Positions 56,062-64,000 of a stretch of 64,000 bases of DNA are shown here, one piece after another (within the stretch, counting starts at the first letter, position 1; each line of letters opens with the position of its first letter). Both the position numbers and the translations under genes were made by a program. Below the pieces are notes generated by a model. That model was not told the origin of the DNA, searched no databases, and was given only the letters and a program-made list of their open reading frames with translations. The DNA is taken from NCBI GenBank assembly GCA_029053015.1, contig JAIDHX010000034.1:124001-188000 (forward strand), read 5' to 3'. Source of the DNA: Lachnospiraceae bacterium. Lineage in GTDB: Bacteria; Bacillota; Clostridia; Lachnospirales; Lachnospiraceae.

Positions 56062-57340
56062 AAGATTGTTCAATAACTGGGCGCTGAAGCTTTTTTCCCT
56101 GATAGTAGCGGTACTGCTCTGGCTTCTGGTAATGAATATAGAGGATCCCGAGGATCAGAGAAGTTACTACAACATTCCGGTAAGGCTGACGAATACGGAA
56201 GTCCTGACCGACGCGAATATGGTATATGAGGTTCTGGACAGGACGGATATGGTGAGAACCGTCACCATTATCGCTCCCAAAACCGTGAGAGATGAACTGA
56301 GCGCAAGCGATATTATTGCAGAAGCGGATTTCAGCAAGCTGACGGTGACAAATACAGTGGAGATAGAATTTTATTCACTGCGTTACAATGATAAAATTAT
56401 CAGCATAACGGGGAGCAATGAAATATTAAAGCTGAATATTGAAGCGAAGAAAATGAAGCGGCTGGCGGTGGAGGTACAGACCACCGGCGAGGTCGCCGAA
56501 GGATATATTGTGAGCAGCGTTACACCCGACCAGAACCGGATTGAAGTAACCGGGCCGGAATCGGCGGTGTCACGGATTGCCGGTGCAGTTGTTAAGGTTG
56601 ATGTATCGGATTCCACAAGTGATATTTCCACGAATGCGGACGTAATATTATATGATGCCGACGGCAAAGAGATATCCATGGATAATTTGTCAGTCAATGT
56701 AAATTCTGTTTTGGTACGGGTCAAGATACTGGCAACCAAGACAGTGCCTGTCCGTTATTCTGTGACAGGTGTACCGGCGACGGGATATCTGTTTACAGGA
56801 GAAGTTTCCGGCATGCCGGAGCAGGTGACGATTGCAGGCACATCTTCCGTACTTGAGGGCGTGCGAAGCATTGTAATACCGGAGGAGCATTTGGATATCA
56901 GCAACCGGACGGAGGATCTGACAGTCAATATAAATATAGCAGATTATCTGCCCGAGGACACCGTGCTTGAGGATGATTCCTTTAACGGAAGGGCGGCGGT
57001 GACAGTGCATATCGAAAAAGAATATACGCGAAATATCAATATTGCTGCGGATCACATTAGAATAACAGGTGTTCCTGACGGATACACGGTGGTGCTGGAA
57101 GAATCGGATTCTCCCCGCGTGTTAAGCGTCAGAGGGCTGCGTTCGGCAGTTGAGGGCATTAACGAGGCTTCCCTGTATGGTACGATCCATATTCCGGATT
57201 TCATGGAAGCGCGCAATATGGAGCACCTGACAGAAGGAACCTATGAGGCAGTGGCAGAGTTTTCAATAGAAGATGAAAATACCATTGTGCAGCCTTTCAG
57301 GGTAAGAATTATCATAACAAGTTTGGAGGAATCAGAATAA
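56036..57340 (+). CDS. cdaR: CdaA regulatory protein CdaR (YbbR domains)
   Basis: 434 residues, taking TTG 56036 as start; the frame is open further upstream inside cdaA, but the protein then begins KTGKKIIRRLFNNWALKLFSLIVAVLLWLLV, the usual cytoplasmic stub and single membrane helix. Four extracellular YbbR repeats follow (about 50-125, 135-220, 225-315, 320-430), each with a VxVxGP/GTxSVLEGV type turn. It binds CdaA in the membrane and modulates its activity. GGACAAAG precedes the TTG; the weak start and the overlap suggest translational coupling. The stop is directly followed by the glmM ATG. Confidence 0.92.
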   Translation: MKTGKKIIRRLFNNWALKLFSLIVAVLLWLLVMNIEDPEDQRSYYNIPVRLTNTEVLTDANMVYEVLDRTDMVRTVTIIAPKTVRDELSASDIIAEADFSKLTVTNTVEIEFYSLRYNDKIISITGSNEILKLNIEAKKMKRLAVEVQTTGEVAEGYIVSSVTPDQNRIEVTGPESAVSRIAGAVVKVDVSDSTSDISTNADVILYDADGKEISMDNLSVNVNSVLVRVKILATKTVPVRYSVTGVPATGYLFTGEVSGMPEQVTIAGTSSVLEGVRSIVIPEEHLDISNRTEDLTVNINIADYLPEDTVLEDDSFNGRAAVTVHIEKEYTRNINIAADHIRITGVPDGYTVVLEESDSPRVLSVRGLRSAVEGINEASLYGTIHIPDFMEARNMEHLTEGTYEAVAEFSIEDENTIVQPFRVRIIITSLEESE

Positions 57341-58690
57341 ATGGGACGTTTATTCGGCACTGACGGTGTCAGAGGAATTGCAAATGAAGAGCTGACCCCG
57401 CTGCTTGCCATGCAGCTTGGGCAGGCGGGCGCGTATGTACTTACCAAGGAAAAAGAGCACAAGCCGACCATGATGGTTGGCTGCGATACCAGAATTTCAG
57501 GCGATATGCTGGCAAACGCTTTGATGGCGGGCGCCTGTTCGGTGGGCGCTAACTGTGTCTATGTAGGTGTGATTCCTACGCCTGCAATCGCATATCTCAC
57601 AAAGAAGTACAAGGTAGATGCGGGGGTTGTGATTTCCGCATCGCACAATCCGGTGGAGTTTAATGGTATCAAATTTTTTAACGGAAACGGGTATAAGCTT
57701 CCCGATGAATTGGAGGATGAGATAGAGGCGCTGATTCGGAGCAATATGCAGGGCGTGAAGTTTCCGACCGGTTCAGGGGTAGGAAAGATTAAGTACCGCA
57801 CGGATGCGAGGGAGGAATATATCAACCATGCGATTCAGTCGGTGGCAGTAGAGCTGAAAGGCTTAAAGATTGTGGCAGATTGTGCCGAGGGCGCATCCTA
57901 CTACACATCAATAGAGGCGCTGAAGGAATTGGGAGCTGAGGTAGTAGCAATACATAACAACCCGGACGGCACCAATATCAATGCAAACTGCGGTTCCACA
58001 CATATGGAGGAACTGCAGGCAAGGGTGGTATATGAAAAGGCAAATATCGGTCTGGCGTTTGACGGGGATGCCGACAGGCTTCTTGCGGTGGACGAAAACG
58101 GAAAAATCGTTGACGGGGATCAGATTATGGCTATTGTCGGCAATCACATGAAGCGTGAGGGCAGACTGAAAAAGGATACCATTGTGGCTACTGTTATGAG
58201 CAATCTGGGCTTTTTCCTGATGGCGGAGCAAAACGGCATTACGGCGGAACAGACAAAGGTGGGAGACCGTTATGTGCTGGAGCGCATGCGTGAAATCGGA
58301 GCCAGTCTCGGGGGAGAGCAGTCAGGCCATGTTATTTTTCTCGATGAAAATACAACCGGGGATGGTTTGTTAAGCGCATTGCATCTGCTGCAGGTTATGG
58401 TCGAAACAGGAAAGCCGTTGTCAGAGCTGTCCAAAGTGATGGAGGTGCTGCCTCAGGCATTGGTGAATGCAAAGGTTGCAAATCATAAAAAAGAGCATTA
58501 TCTGGAGTATCCGGAAATAGCCAAGGCGGTGGAGGAATTAACCGAAAAATTTGCCGGCGAGGGACGCGTGCTGATCAGACCCTCCGGAACAGAGCCATTG
58601 GTCAGGGTTATGATAGAGGGAAAGGACAAGAAATTGATTCAGGCAGAGGCGGAACGTCTGGCAAGTCTGATACAGGATATTATGTTCTAA
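57341..58690 (+). CDS. glmM: Phosphoglucosamine mutase
   Basis: 449 residues. It starts [19 protein letters not shown], the family N-terminus; Ser101 in [12 protein letters not shown] is the phosphoserine, DGDADR binds the metal, and [12 protein letters not shown] binds the phosphate. It converts glucosamine-6-phosphate to glucosamine-1-phosphate for UDP-GlcNAc and peptidoglycan. GlmM also binds and restrains CdaA in other Firmicutes, joining wall precursor supply to c-di-AMP. It starts on the base after the cdaR stop. Confidence 0.97.
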   Translation: MGRLFGTDGVRGIANEELTPLLAMQLGQAGAYVLTKEKEHKPTMMVGCDTRISGDMLANALMAGACSVGANCVYVGVIPTPAIAYLTKKYKVDAGVVISASHNPVEFNGIKFFNGNGYKLPDELEDEIEALIRSNMQGVKFPTGSGVGKIKYRTDAREEYINHAIQSVAVELKGLKIVADCAEGASYYTSIEALKELGAEVVAIHNNPDGTNINANCGSTHMEELQARVVYEKANIGLAFDGDADRLLAVDENGKIVDGDQIMAIVGNHMKREGRLKKDTIVATVMSNLGFFLMAEQNGITAEQTKVGDRYVLERMREIGASLGGEQSGHVIFLDENTTGDGLLSALHLLQVMVETGKPLSELSKVMEVLPQALVNAKVANHKKEHYLEYPEIAKAVEELTEKFAGEGRVLIRPSGTEPLVRVMIEGKDKKLIQAEAERLASLIQDIMF

Positions 58691-58696
58691 AAAGGC

Positions 58697-58725
58697 TTGT
58701 GAATCATGCCAAAAAATGTTATAGT
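58697..58725 (+). promoter_or_regulatory. Promoter of the HPr gene
   Basis: TTGTGA at 58697-58702 and TATAGT at 58720-58725 with a 17-base spacer, just after the glmM stop. Confidence 0.6.
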
Positions 58726-58756
58726 GAATAAAGAAGGAAAGTGGAGGTATTGCAGC

Positions 58757-59020
58757 ATGGTTAGCCAGAAAGTAACAATTAAAAATCCAACCGGACTGCA
58801 TTTGCGACCGGCAGGGATTCTGTGCAAGGAAGCAATGAAATTTAAATCTCTGATAACATTCCGGTTCAGAGATAATACGGCTAATGCCAAGAGTGTGTTA
58901 AGTGTATTGGGTGCATGTGTAAAGTGTGGGGACGAAATAGAATTTATTTGCGAAGGTGAGGATGAGGAGAGCGCGTTAAAAGCGCTTGTGGAAGCGATAG
59001 AAAGTGGTCTTGGCGAATAA
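58757..59020 (+). CDS. ptsH: PTS phosphocarrier protein HPr
   Basis: 87 residues from ATG 58757 (GGAGG upstream). NPTGLHLRPAG has His15, phosphorylated by enzyme I, and NAKSVLSVLGACV has Ser46, the site of HPr kinase in Gram-positives. It carries phosphate from PEP to sugar permeases, and in the Ser-P form helps CcpA in catabolite repression. No ptsI is adjacent; it is a stand-alone gene with its own promoter and terminator. Compare the histidine-less HPr-like protein at 17842. Confidence 0.93.
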   Translation: MVSQKVTIKNPTGLHLRPAGILCKEAMKFKSLITFRFRDNTANAKSVLSVLGACVKCGDEIEFICEGEDEESALKALVEAIESGLGE

Positions 59021-59028
59021 AGATTGAT

Positions 59029-59064
59029 AAAAAAGAAGGGAAGTTTTACTTCCCTTCTTTTTTA
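59029..59064. terminator. Bidirectional terminator between ptsH (+) and the DUF3048 gene (-)
   Basis: AGAAGGGAAG and CTTCCCTTCT around TTTTA, flanked by a run of A on the left and T on the right, so it works on both strands. Confidence 0.88.
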
Positions 59065-59073
59065 TATGTTGTA

Positions 59074-60246
59074 TTATTTGTAAATGGGTTCACGACCTGA
59101 TTGTGCGATTGCAATAAAGGTATGTCCGGTGTTGATTTCGATTTCATTGCCATCCATATCATAGTATCTGGTCGGTGAATAATCGTCAGTCTTTTCCCAT
59201 GTAATCTTGATACCGCGTCCCTGTGTAAAGTAATAACCGCTGCGTCCGGAATCATGAACCTGGAAAACCAGATATTTGTGGTCAGGACGGTACTCCCAGT
59301 AGGTGTCCTGTACAATAATATTGGTAAAGGCAAGCTGCTCGCCTGTCAACTTGTCAATCTGCGGAGAACCATACAGGTACTTCAGGTAAGTGCCGGTCTC
59401 TTCATCATACTCGAAAGAAGATTTGGTGGTGGTAAAAATCTTGGAAAGGTCAATCTCCGTCGCGGCAAAAGAACCTTTCGCATCTTCAAGCGTGTTTAAC
59501 TCTGCCATGGGAGCGAAATTAAAATGATCCGGATCCCAGTAACGATCTCTGTGCTCTGTTTCATAATTCAGTTTCTGAATTGCTGCAGCCAGCTTGGCAC
59601 CATTGGTATAGCCATTGTGGATGCTGGGATTAGCCGGGTCAGAGCGGTAAAAAGCATCACTTCCTACTGCAGGAGCCATCATATCAGCGGTACCCACGCT
59701 GCAGGCGCTCAGGTTATTGACATCACTGCGGCTTACAACGTCAACCAGATAAAAAGGACCACCCCAGTGTACAAGGAAGGAATCCCATTCCATGCTCCAG
59801 TATGCATAATAGTCACGGCAGCTTCTGATATTGCCGATTTGTTCCAAATCCTGCCAGTCTTCGATGATACCCATCTGACGGGACATTTCGCCTTCTTCCA
59901 TACACTCGTACAGTACGCCGGCAAGACCGATGCCGTACTGGGGCTGAGAGCCTCTATCGGTGGGGAACATAACAGCGATGGGGCGGGCGTTGGCAACTTC
60001 TTCATCAATCCATTCATTGGTGAGGGAACTGTGTACCATGCCTTCTTGGGGGGGCTGCTCGCTTGGTTTATCATCTGCCGGTTCCGGTGTCTGTACATCG
60101 GAAGGGGTGGGCGTCGTTATGTCGGTAGAATCCACAGGCTGCACCAAATCGTCAGGACGCTGTGGACCTTCTTTCTTATCACCACATCCGCCAAATGCAA
60201 GCAGAGCAGACAGGGATAACAATAAAAACAGATTATTTCGTTTCAT
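59074..60246 (-). CDS. DUF3048 domain lipoprotein (YerB-like)
   Basis: 390 residues. A lipoprotein signal peptide ends at GGC (about residue 21), followed by a Pro/Asp/Glu/Thr-rich spacer (about 22-70). The DUF3048 part begins ARPIAVMFPTDRGSQPQYGI with VLYECMEEGEMSRQMGII and IRSCRDYYAYW; the C-terminal part ends with ITWEKTDDYSPTRYYDMDGNEIEINTGHTFIAI. YerB of Bacillus is of this family; the function is unknown, but the domain is found on the outer face of Firmicute membranes. GAGAGGA precedes the ATG. Confidence 0.9.
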   Translation of the reverse strand: MKRNNLFLLLSLSALLAFGGCGDKKEGPQRPDDLVQPVDSTDITTPTPSDVQTPEPADDKPSEQPPQEGMVHSSLTNEWIDEEVANARPIAVMFPTDRGSQPQYGIGLAGVLYECMEEGEMSRQMGIIEDWQDLEQIGNIRSCRDYYAYWSMEWDSFLVHWGGPFYLVDVVSRSDVNNLSACSVGTADMMAPAVGSDAFYRSDPANPSIHNGYTNGAKLAAAIQKLNYETEHRDRYWDPDHFNFAPMAELNTLEDAKGSFAATEIDLSKIFTTTKSSFEYDEETGTYLKYLYGSPQIDKLTGEQLAFTNIIVQDTYWEYRPDHKYLVFQVHDSGRSGYYFTQGRGIKITWEKTDDYSPTRYYDMDGNEIEINTGHTFIAIAQSGREPIYK

Positions 60247-60285
60247 GATTAGTCCTCTCTTTCGTTCAAATAATCTTGTGCTTCA

Positions 60286-60744
60286 TTATAGCACATTACA
60301 GATAAGAATTGCAATGACAATGCCAAGTATAGCGCCAATCAGCACTTGAAGAGGTGTATGTCCCACAAATTCTTTCAATTTGTCCTGCGGGGACATGTCA
60401 CTGCCCATATCTGAGAAAATTTCAAGCATTTCATTCAGAACATGAGCCTGAATACCGGTTTCGCGGCGCACTCCCATGGCGTCATACATAACAATGACAG
60501 CAAGAATAAAGGAGATTGCAAATTCAAAGCTTTGTACACCATATGAAATGCAGGCGGCGGTGGACAGTGCACAGACGGTAGCAGAATGGGAACTTGGCAT
60601 CCCACCGCCTCCGACCAGTCGTTCCGCCAAAAATTTCCGCGTTAAAAACATGTGAATTACCGCTTTTATAACCTGTGCCACACACCAGCCGGATATGGCG
60701 CAGATAAGTATGTTGTTTTGAAACAAAGCTGTAAGAAAATCCAT
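60286..60744 (-). CDS. Divergent PAP2 family membrane protein (YuiD-like)
   Basis: 152 residues from ATG 60744 (GTGAGG six bases upstream on the - strand; an earlier in-frame ATG at 60795 lacks one). About four membrane helices and the segment GGGGMPSSHSATVCALSTA, then YDAMGVRRETGIQAHVLNEM, which are the DUF212/YuiD forms of PAP2 phosphatase motifs 2 and 3. It may dephosphorylate a lipid or isoprenoid phosphate. It is 39 bases upstream of the DUF3048 lipoprotein gene on the same strand. Confidence 0.88.
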   Translation of the reverse strand: MDFLTALFQNNILICAISGWCVAQVIKAVIHMFLTRKFLAERLVGGGGMPSSHSATVCALSTAACISYGVQSFEFAISFILAVIVMYDAMGVRRETGIQAHVLNEMLEIFSDMGSDMSPQDKLKEFVGHTPLQVLIGAILGIVIAILICNVL

Positions 60745-60772
60745 ATGGTACCTCACTAACTCTTTTAGTATA

Positions 60773-61606
60773 TCACCACTTTCGTCGGTATTCAAGCGGT
60801 GTCATGCTTTCATAACGCTTAAAAACCTTAATAAAGTATGAAGATGTCTGAAAACCGCTCTGCAGCGCAATGGCCTCTATGCCGTCTGAAGAAAAACGAA
60901 GCCTTGATTTTGCATAGGAAAGACGCCTTGCGGTAATATCATTGGTAATGGTAATGCCGAAGAGACGCTGGTATTCCCGAAGCAGGTGATATTTGCTGAT
61001 ATAAAACTGAGCGGATAAATTGTCCAATGTCAGTTTTTCCGCATAATGCGTCTCAATGTAACTGCGGATATCCATAAATTTCTGCGGCACGGGAAAGCCG
61101 GCGTGGTTCTGAAAGGTATCTGAAAAAATCTGGGCGATCAAATCCGTCAGGCACCTGTGGGAAAGCAAATCCGTCAGCGCGTCCTTTTGCTGCTGCAGCC
61201 GGTAAAGCTCCTGCAGGGACTTAATGTAGTGCGTAAGCGACGCAGGCGTATACACGGCAGGGCCGTCTCTCTCCGTATACAGGCGGTAAAATTCCGAAGC
61301 CTGGATGCCGTTAAAATGAACCCACATCAGCGACCATGGCTGTGTACGGCTGCTCTCGTGGGAATAGGGTTCAAGGCAGTTAATCCATACACAGTCGCCT
61401 GCATTAAGCTTCCGGGTGCTGTCGTACAGCGTGACAGTGCCGCTGCCTTCCGTCACAATAAAGAAAAGATAGGATTCCAGCTTTTCGCGGCGGCTGATAT
61501 GCGGCTCCAGACTCTTTAAAGTTCCGATTTCCTGCACATATAAATAATGGTTCCTGCTGTAGGAAGACGGAGTGACCAGAATGCGATCCGAGGTGGTTGT
61601 TCTCAT
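60773..61606 (-). CDS. AraC family transcriptional regulator (divergent from gmd)
   Basis: 277 residues from ATG 61606 (GGAG upstream). An N-terminal cupin-type sensor (about 20-130; LESYLFFIVTEGSGTVTLYDSTRKLNAGDCVWI-like) and a C-terminal double helix-turn-helix (LTLDNLSAQFYISKYHLLREYQRLFG, then IEAIALQSGFQTSSYFIKVFKRYESMTPLEYRR). It is transcribed away from gmd across a 167-base gap that contains TGGCAAT and ATTGCCA half-sites, one of them over the gmd -35, so control of the GDP-fucose genes is plausible. Its ligand is unknown. Confidence 0.9.
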   Translation of the reverse strand: MRTTTSDRILVTPSSYSRNHYLYVQEIGTLKSLEPHISRREKLESYLFFIVTEGSGTVTLYDSTRKLNAGDCVWINCLEPYSHESSRTQPWSLMWVHFNGIQASEFYRLYTERDGPAVYTPASLTHYIKSLQELYRLQQQKDALTDLLSHRCLTDLIAQIFSDTFQNHAGFPVPQKFMDIRSYIETHYAEKLTLDNLSAQFYISKYHLLREYQRLFGITITNDITARRLSYAKSRLRFSSDGIEAIALQSGFQTSSYFIKVFKRYESMTPLEYRRKW

Positions 61607-61632
61607 AATCATCTCCATTTCTGTATACATTT

Positions 61633-61680
61633 TGGCAATAGCAATATTTTACCATTTAAAAGCAATAAAATGAATTGCCA
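61633..61680. promoter_or_regulatory. Inverted repeat, possible AraC operator
   Basis: TGGCAAT (61633-61639) and ATTGCCA (61674-61680) are inverted copies 41 bases apart, about four helical turns. The right copy covers the gmd -35 element. Confidence 0.45.
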
Positions 61681-61703
61681 TAGCTATTATACAATAGTAT
61701 ACT
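61675..61703 (+). promoter_or_regulatory. Promoter of gmd-fcl
   Basis: TTGCCA at 61675-61680 and TATACT at 61698-61703 with a 17-base spacer. Confidence 0.65.
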
Positions 61704-61773
61704 CTGTTTGGAAATATGAAAAATTTTGTAATTTAAGTTTTATGACTGGACAATCACAGGAAAGGAAAATATA

Positions 61774-62856
61774 ATGATGAGTAAAACAGCATTCATTACA
61801 GGCGTATCAGGACAGGATGGTTCTTATCTGGCAGAGTTTCTGCTGGAGCAGGGATATGAGGTGCACGGACTGGTGCGGCGGCACAGTACGGAAAATCTGG
61901 ACAGGCTGCGGGGCATTCTGCATTCGGACTATTATAATAAGAAGTTCTTTCTGCATTATGCAGATATGACGGATTCCAGCAATATGCACCGCCTCGTCAC
62001 GGAAATCTGCCCTGATGAGGTTTATAACCTTGCGGCACAGTCTCATGTGGGTATTTCGTTTGAGGTGCCGGAGTATACTGCTGAAGCGACTGGTGTGGGT
62101 ACCCTGAAGCTGTTGGAGGCTTTGCGGATATGGGGAGGAAAATTCCGGTTTTATCAGGCTTCTACTTCAGAGCTCTTCGGCGGGCTGCCGGAGACAGCGC
62201 CCCAGAGCGAAAAAACCCCGTTTTATCCCAAAAGTCCCTACGGTGTGGCAAAGCTCTATTCCTACTGGATAACGGTCAACTACAGGGAATCCTATGGCAT
62301 GTATGCAGTGAACGGGATTCTGTTCAATCATGAGTCGCCCAGAAGAGGCGAAAATTTTGTGACCCGAAAGATTACGCTTGCCATTGCCAATATGATTGCC
62401 GGAAAGCAGGAAAAGCTGTCCCTCGGCAATATGGACGCAAAAAGAGACTGGGGATTTGCAGGCGATTATGTAAAGGGAATGTGGAAAATGCTGCAGCAGG
62501 AAACGCCGGAGGATTATGTGCTGGCAACCGGAGAAACGCATACGGTGCGCGAGTTTGTGGCGGAAGCCTTCTCCAATCTGGGAATAGAGGTTCGCTTTGA
62601 AGGAAAAGGATTGGAAGAAAAGGGATATGACGCGGCGACCGGCAGGCTGCTGGTGGATGTAGACCCTGCTTTTTACCGGCCGGCCGAGGTAGAATATCTG
62701 TGGGGTGATGCTTCCAAGGCGAAGCGTCAGCTTGGCTGGGAGCGTGAAGTAAAATTTGCGGAACTGACAGCCATGATGATGAATGCGGATATGCTTCAAA
62801 TTGCAGGCATGGACTGTGAGACATACAGACAAAAGCAGAAAGAAGCAGCATGTTAA
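61774..62856 (+). CDS. gmd: GDP-mannose 4,6-dehydratase
   Basis: 360 residues. Rossmann start [26 protein letters not shown] (GxxGxxG about 10-16, with the VRRHS extension that binds NADP), the [12 protein letters not shown]xxxK pair near residue 150, and [15 protein letters not shown] typical of Gmd. It converts GDP-D-mannose to GDP-4-keto-6-deoxymannose. GGAAAGGAAAATATA precedes the double ATG. It is followed by fcl and a guanylyltransferase gene, so the full route from mannose-1-phosphate to GDP-L-fucose is encoded together. Confidence 0.95.
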   Translation: MMSKTAFITGVSGQDGSYLAEFLLEQGYEVHGLVRRHSTENLDRLRGILHSDYYNKKFFLHYADMTDSSNMHRLVTEICPDEVYNLAAQSHVGISFEVPEYTAEATGVGTLKLLEALRIWGGKFRFYQASTSELFGGLPETAPQSEKTPFYPKSPYGVAKLYSYWITVNYRESYGMYAVNGILFNHESPRRGENFVTRKITLAIANMIAGKQEKLSLGNMDAKRDWGFAGDYVKGMWKMLQQETPEDYVLATGETHTVREFVAEAFSNLGIEVRFEGKGLEEKGYDAATGRLLVDVDPAFYRPAEVEYLWGDASKAKRQLGWEREVKFAELTAMMMNADMLQIAGMDCETYRQKQKEAAC

Positions 62857-62889
62857 GAATTCTGTACTGATTACGGGAGAGATATAGCC

Positions 62890-63861
62890 ATGGAGGAAAA
62901 GACACGGATGGAAGCGGGGATACAGAAGACAGATAAGATATATGTGGCGGGACACCGTGGACTGGTGGGAAGCGCCATCGTCAGAAATCTCAGGGAAAAA
63001 GGGTATCAAAATATTGTCGGGAGAAGCCACAGTGAGCTTGACTTGACGAATCAGGCGCAGGTAAGCGCGTTTTTCGAAGCGGAAGCGCCGGATGTAGTAG
63101 TGCTTGCCGCAGCAAAGGTGGGCGGCATCAATGCCAACAATACCGCACCCGCAGATTTTGCCCTTGAGAATATGCAGATACAGTGCAACGTGATTAAGAG
63201 TGCGCATGATGCAGGCGTCAAAAAGCTGCTCTTTTTGGGAAGCACCTGCATCTATCCGAAACTGGCGCCACAGCCGATTCAGGAGAGCGCGCTGCTTACG
63301 GGACCTTTGGAGCAGACCAATGAAGCCTATGCCATCGCTAAAATTTCGGGTCTTCTGATGTGCCGTTTCTTTAAAAGGCAGTATGGCGATAATTTTATAA
63401 GCTGTATGCCGACCAATCTGTATGGGCCGCATGACAATTACGATTTGAATGGCTCCCATGTGCTGCCTGCCATGATTCGGAAGTTTCATGAAGCATCACG
63501 TGAGGGCAGGCCTTTCGTGGAATTGTGGGGAACGGGTTCGCCGCTGCGCGAGTTTTTATATGTGGATGATATGGCGGACGCCTGCGTGTTCCTGCTGGAA
63601 CACTATGATGGCGAGGAACATGTGAACATCGGAACCGGCAAAGAAATTACCATACGGGAGCTTGCGGAAAAAGTAAAGGCAGTTACGGGATATAAGGGCG
63701 AAATCCATTGGAATGACAGTATGCCGGATGGTACGCCGAGAAAGCTGACTGATGTTACAAAGCTGCATGAACTGGGATGGCAGCATAAGGTGGAGCTTGA
63801 TGAAGGAATTGAACTTGCCTACAAGTGGTTTGTGGAGAATGAAGGAGAAGCCAGACGTTAA
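62890..63861 (+). CDS. fcl: GDP-L-fucose synthase
   Basis: 323 residues, with about 15 extra N-terminal residues before the Rossmann motif [19 protein letters not shown]. Other fixed points are [45 protein letters not shown] (YxxxK) and [15 protein letters not shown]. It epimerises and reduces GDP-4-keto-6-deoxymannose to GDP-L-fucose with NADPH, the step after Gmd. It lies 33 bases after gmd. The product would feed a fucosyltransferase for a capsule or surface glycan that is not in the window. Confidence 0.94.
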   Translation: MEEKTRMEAGIQKTDKIYVAGHRGLVGSAIVRNLREKGYQNIVGRSHSELDLTNQAQVSAFFEAEAPDVVVLAAAKVGGINANNTAPADFALENMQIQCNVIKSAHDAGVKKLLFLGSTCIYPKLAPQPIQESALLTGPLEQTNEAYAIAKISGLLMCRFFKRQYGDNFISCMPTNLYGPHDNYDLNGSHVLPAMIRKFHEASREGRPFVELWGTGSPLREFLYVDDMADACVFLLEHYDGEEHVNIGTGKEITIRELAEKVKAVTGYKGEIHWNDSMPDGTPRKLTDVTKLHELGWQHKVELDEGIELAYKWFVENEGEARR

Positions 63862-63899
63862 GAAATGCAGGCGGCGCCTGTGATATGCGGGGTGCGTGA

Positions 63900-64000
63900 A
63901 TGAAGGTATATGGAGTGATTATGGCAGGCGGCGGCGGAACCCGCTTCTGGCCGTTGAGCAGAAGAGAGCTGCCCAAGCAGTTTTTAAATCTGTCGGGAAA
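63900..64000 (+). CDS. manC: Mannose-1-phosphate guanylyltransferase (3' end outside window)
   Basis: Only the first 33 codons are present. [19 protein letters not shown] followed by PKQFLNLSG is the nucleotidyltransferase signature GGxGTRxxPLS...PKQ of GDP-mannose pyrophosphorylases. It would make GDP-mannose, the substrate of Gmd. GGGGTG precedes the ATG. Whether it carries the C-terminal isomerase domain of the ManC/AlgA form cannot be seen. Confidence 0.85.
   Translation, partial: MKVYGVIMAGGGGTRFWPLSRRELPKQFLNLSG

Overview
The window looks like core chromosome of a motile, anaerobic, low-to-mid GC Firmicute, most likely a Lachnospiraceae gut bacterium (inference from gene content, not from a search). 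The indications are a type III glutamine synthetase, a DUF6465 protein with a Lys/Ala-rich tail, an HPr-like protein without its histidine, the cdaA-cdaR-glmM block, an mbl-flhO-flhP block, tRNA U34 hydroxylation genes of the U32 family, CIRCE control of hrcA-grpE-dnaK-dnaJ, and a Cheo-type LexA site before uvrB-uvrA. Nearly all genes are on the + strand with strong AGGAGG-type ribosome binding sites.

Layout. 1-7.3 kb: end of an FtsX-like permease, a small membrane protein, an unusual sigma factor fused through a membrane helix to BspA-type leucine-rich repeats, an aminotransferase, a patatin-like lipase, uppP and the DUF6465 protein. 7.4-12.5 kb: class I heat-shock operon. 12.5-17.8 kb: AIM24-family protein, prmA, rsmE, cysteine desulfurase, thiI. 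17.8-25.2 kb: HPr-like protein (-), then a long translation/RNA-metabolism run: mtaB, ireB, ruvX, DUF1292, RNase J, YlbF, MltG-like, and a methyltransferase plus U32 protein that fit tRNA U34 modification. 25.2-31.2 kb: glnN behind a leader with an attenuator-like terminator, a decayed Rpn-type nuclease, tRNA-Gln(CUG), a CPBP protease, acyl-ACP thioesterase, CvfB and YjfB. 31.4-38.2 kb: PucR-type regulator and a cell-division/envelope block ftsE-ftsX-M23 hydrolase-S41 protease-polytopic membrane protein. 38.5-41.8 kb: a small mannan-utilisation cassette on the - strand (GH26 mannanase, esterase, DUF3237) with a divergent AraC regulator. 41.9-50 kb: uvrB, uvrA, mbl, flhO, flhP, rod-binding protein. 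50-59 kb: recD2, comFC, yvyF, two unknown membrane proteins, cdaA, cdaR, glmM, HPr. 59-64 kb: DUF3048 lipoprotein, PAP2-like protein and AraC regulator (-), then gmd, fcl and the start of a mannose-1-phosphate guanylyltransferase gene (GDP-fucose pathway).

The most interesting signal lies outside the genes. Two intergenic regions, 12471-12700 (+) and about 38240-38433 (-), hold large fold-back structures with the same architecture. Short conserved blocks (a CCCTTTGCCG segment, a CAGACC/GTCTG stem, GGTAYTTAG paired with GTACCGCT, and a GAGCGAAAGCG element with a GAAA tetraloop) are separated by long helices whose sequences differ completely between the two copies while staying paired. That is covariation, the mark of a selected RNA (or single-stranded DNA) structure. 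I could not assign it to a known family from memory.
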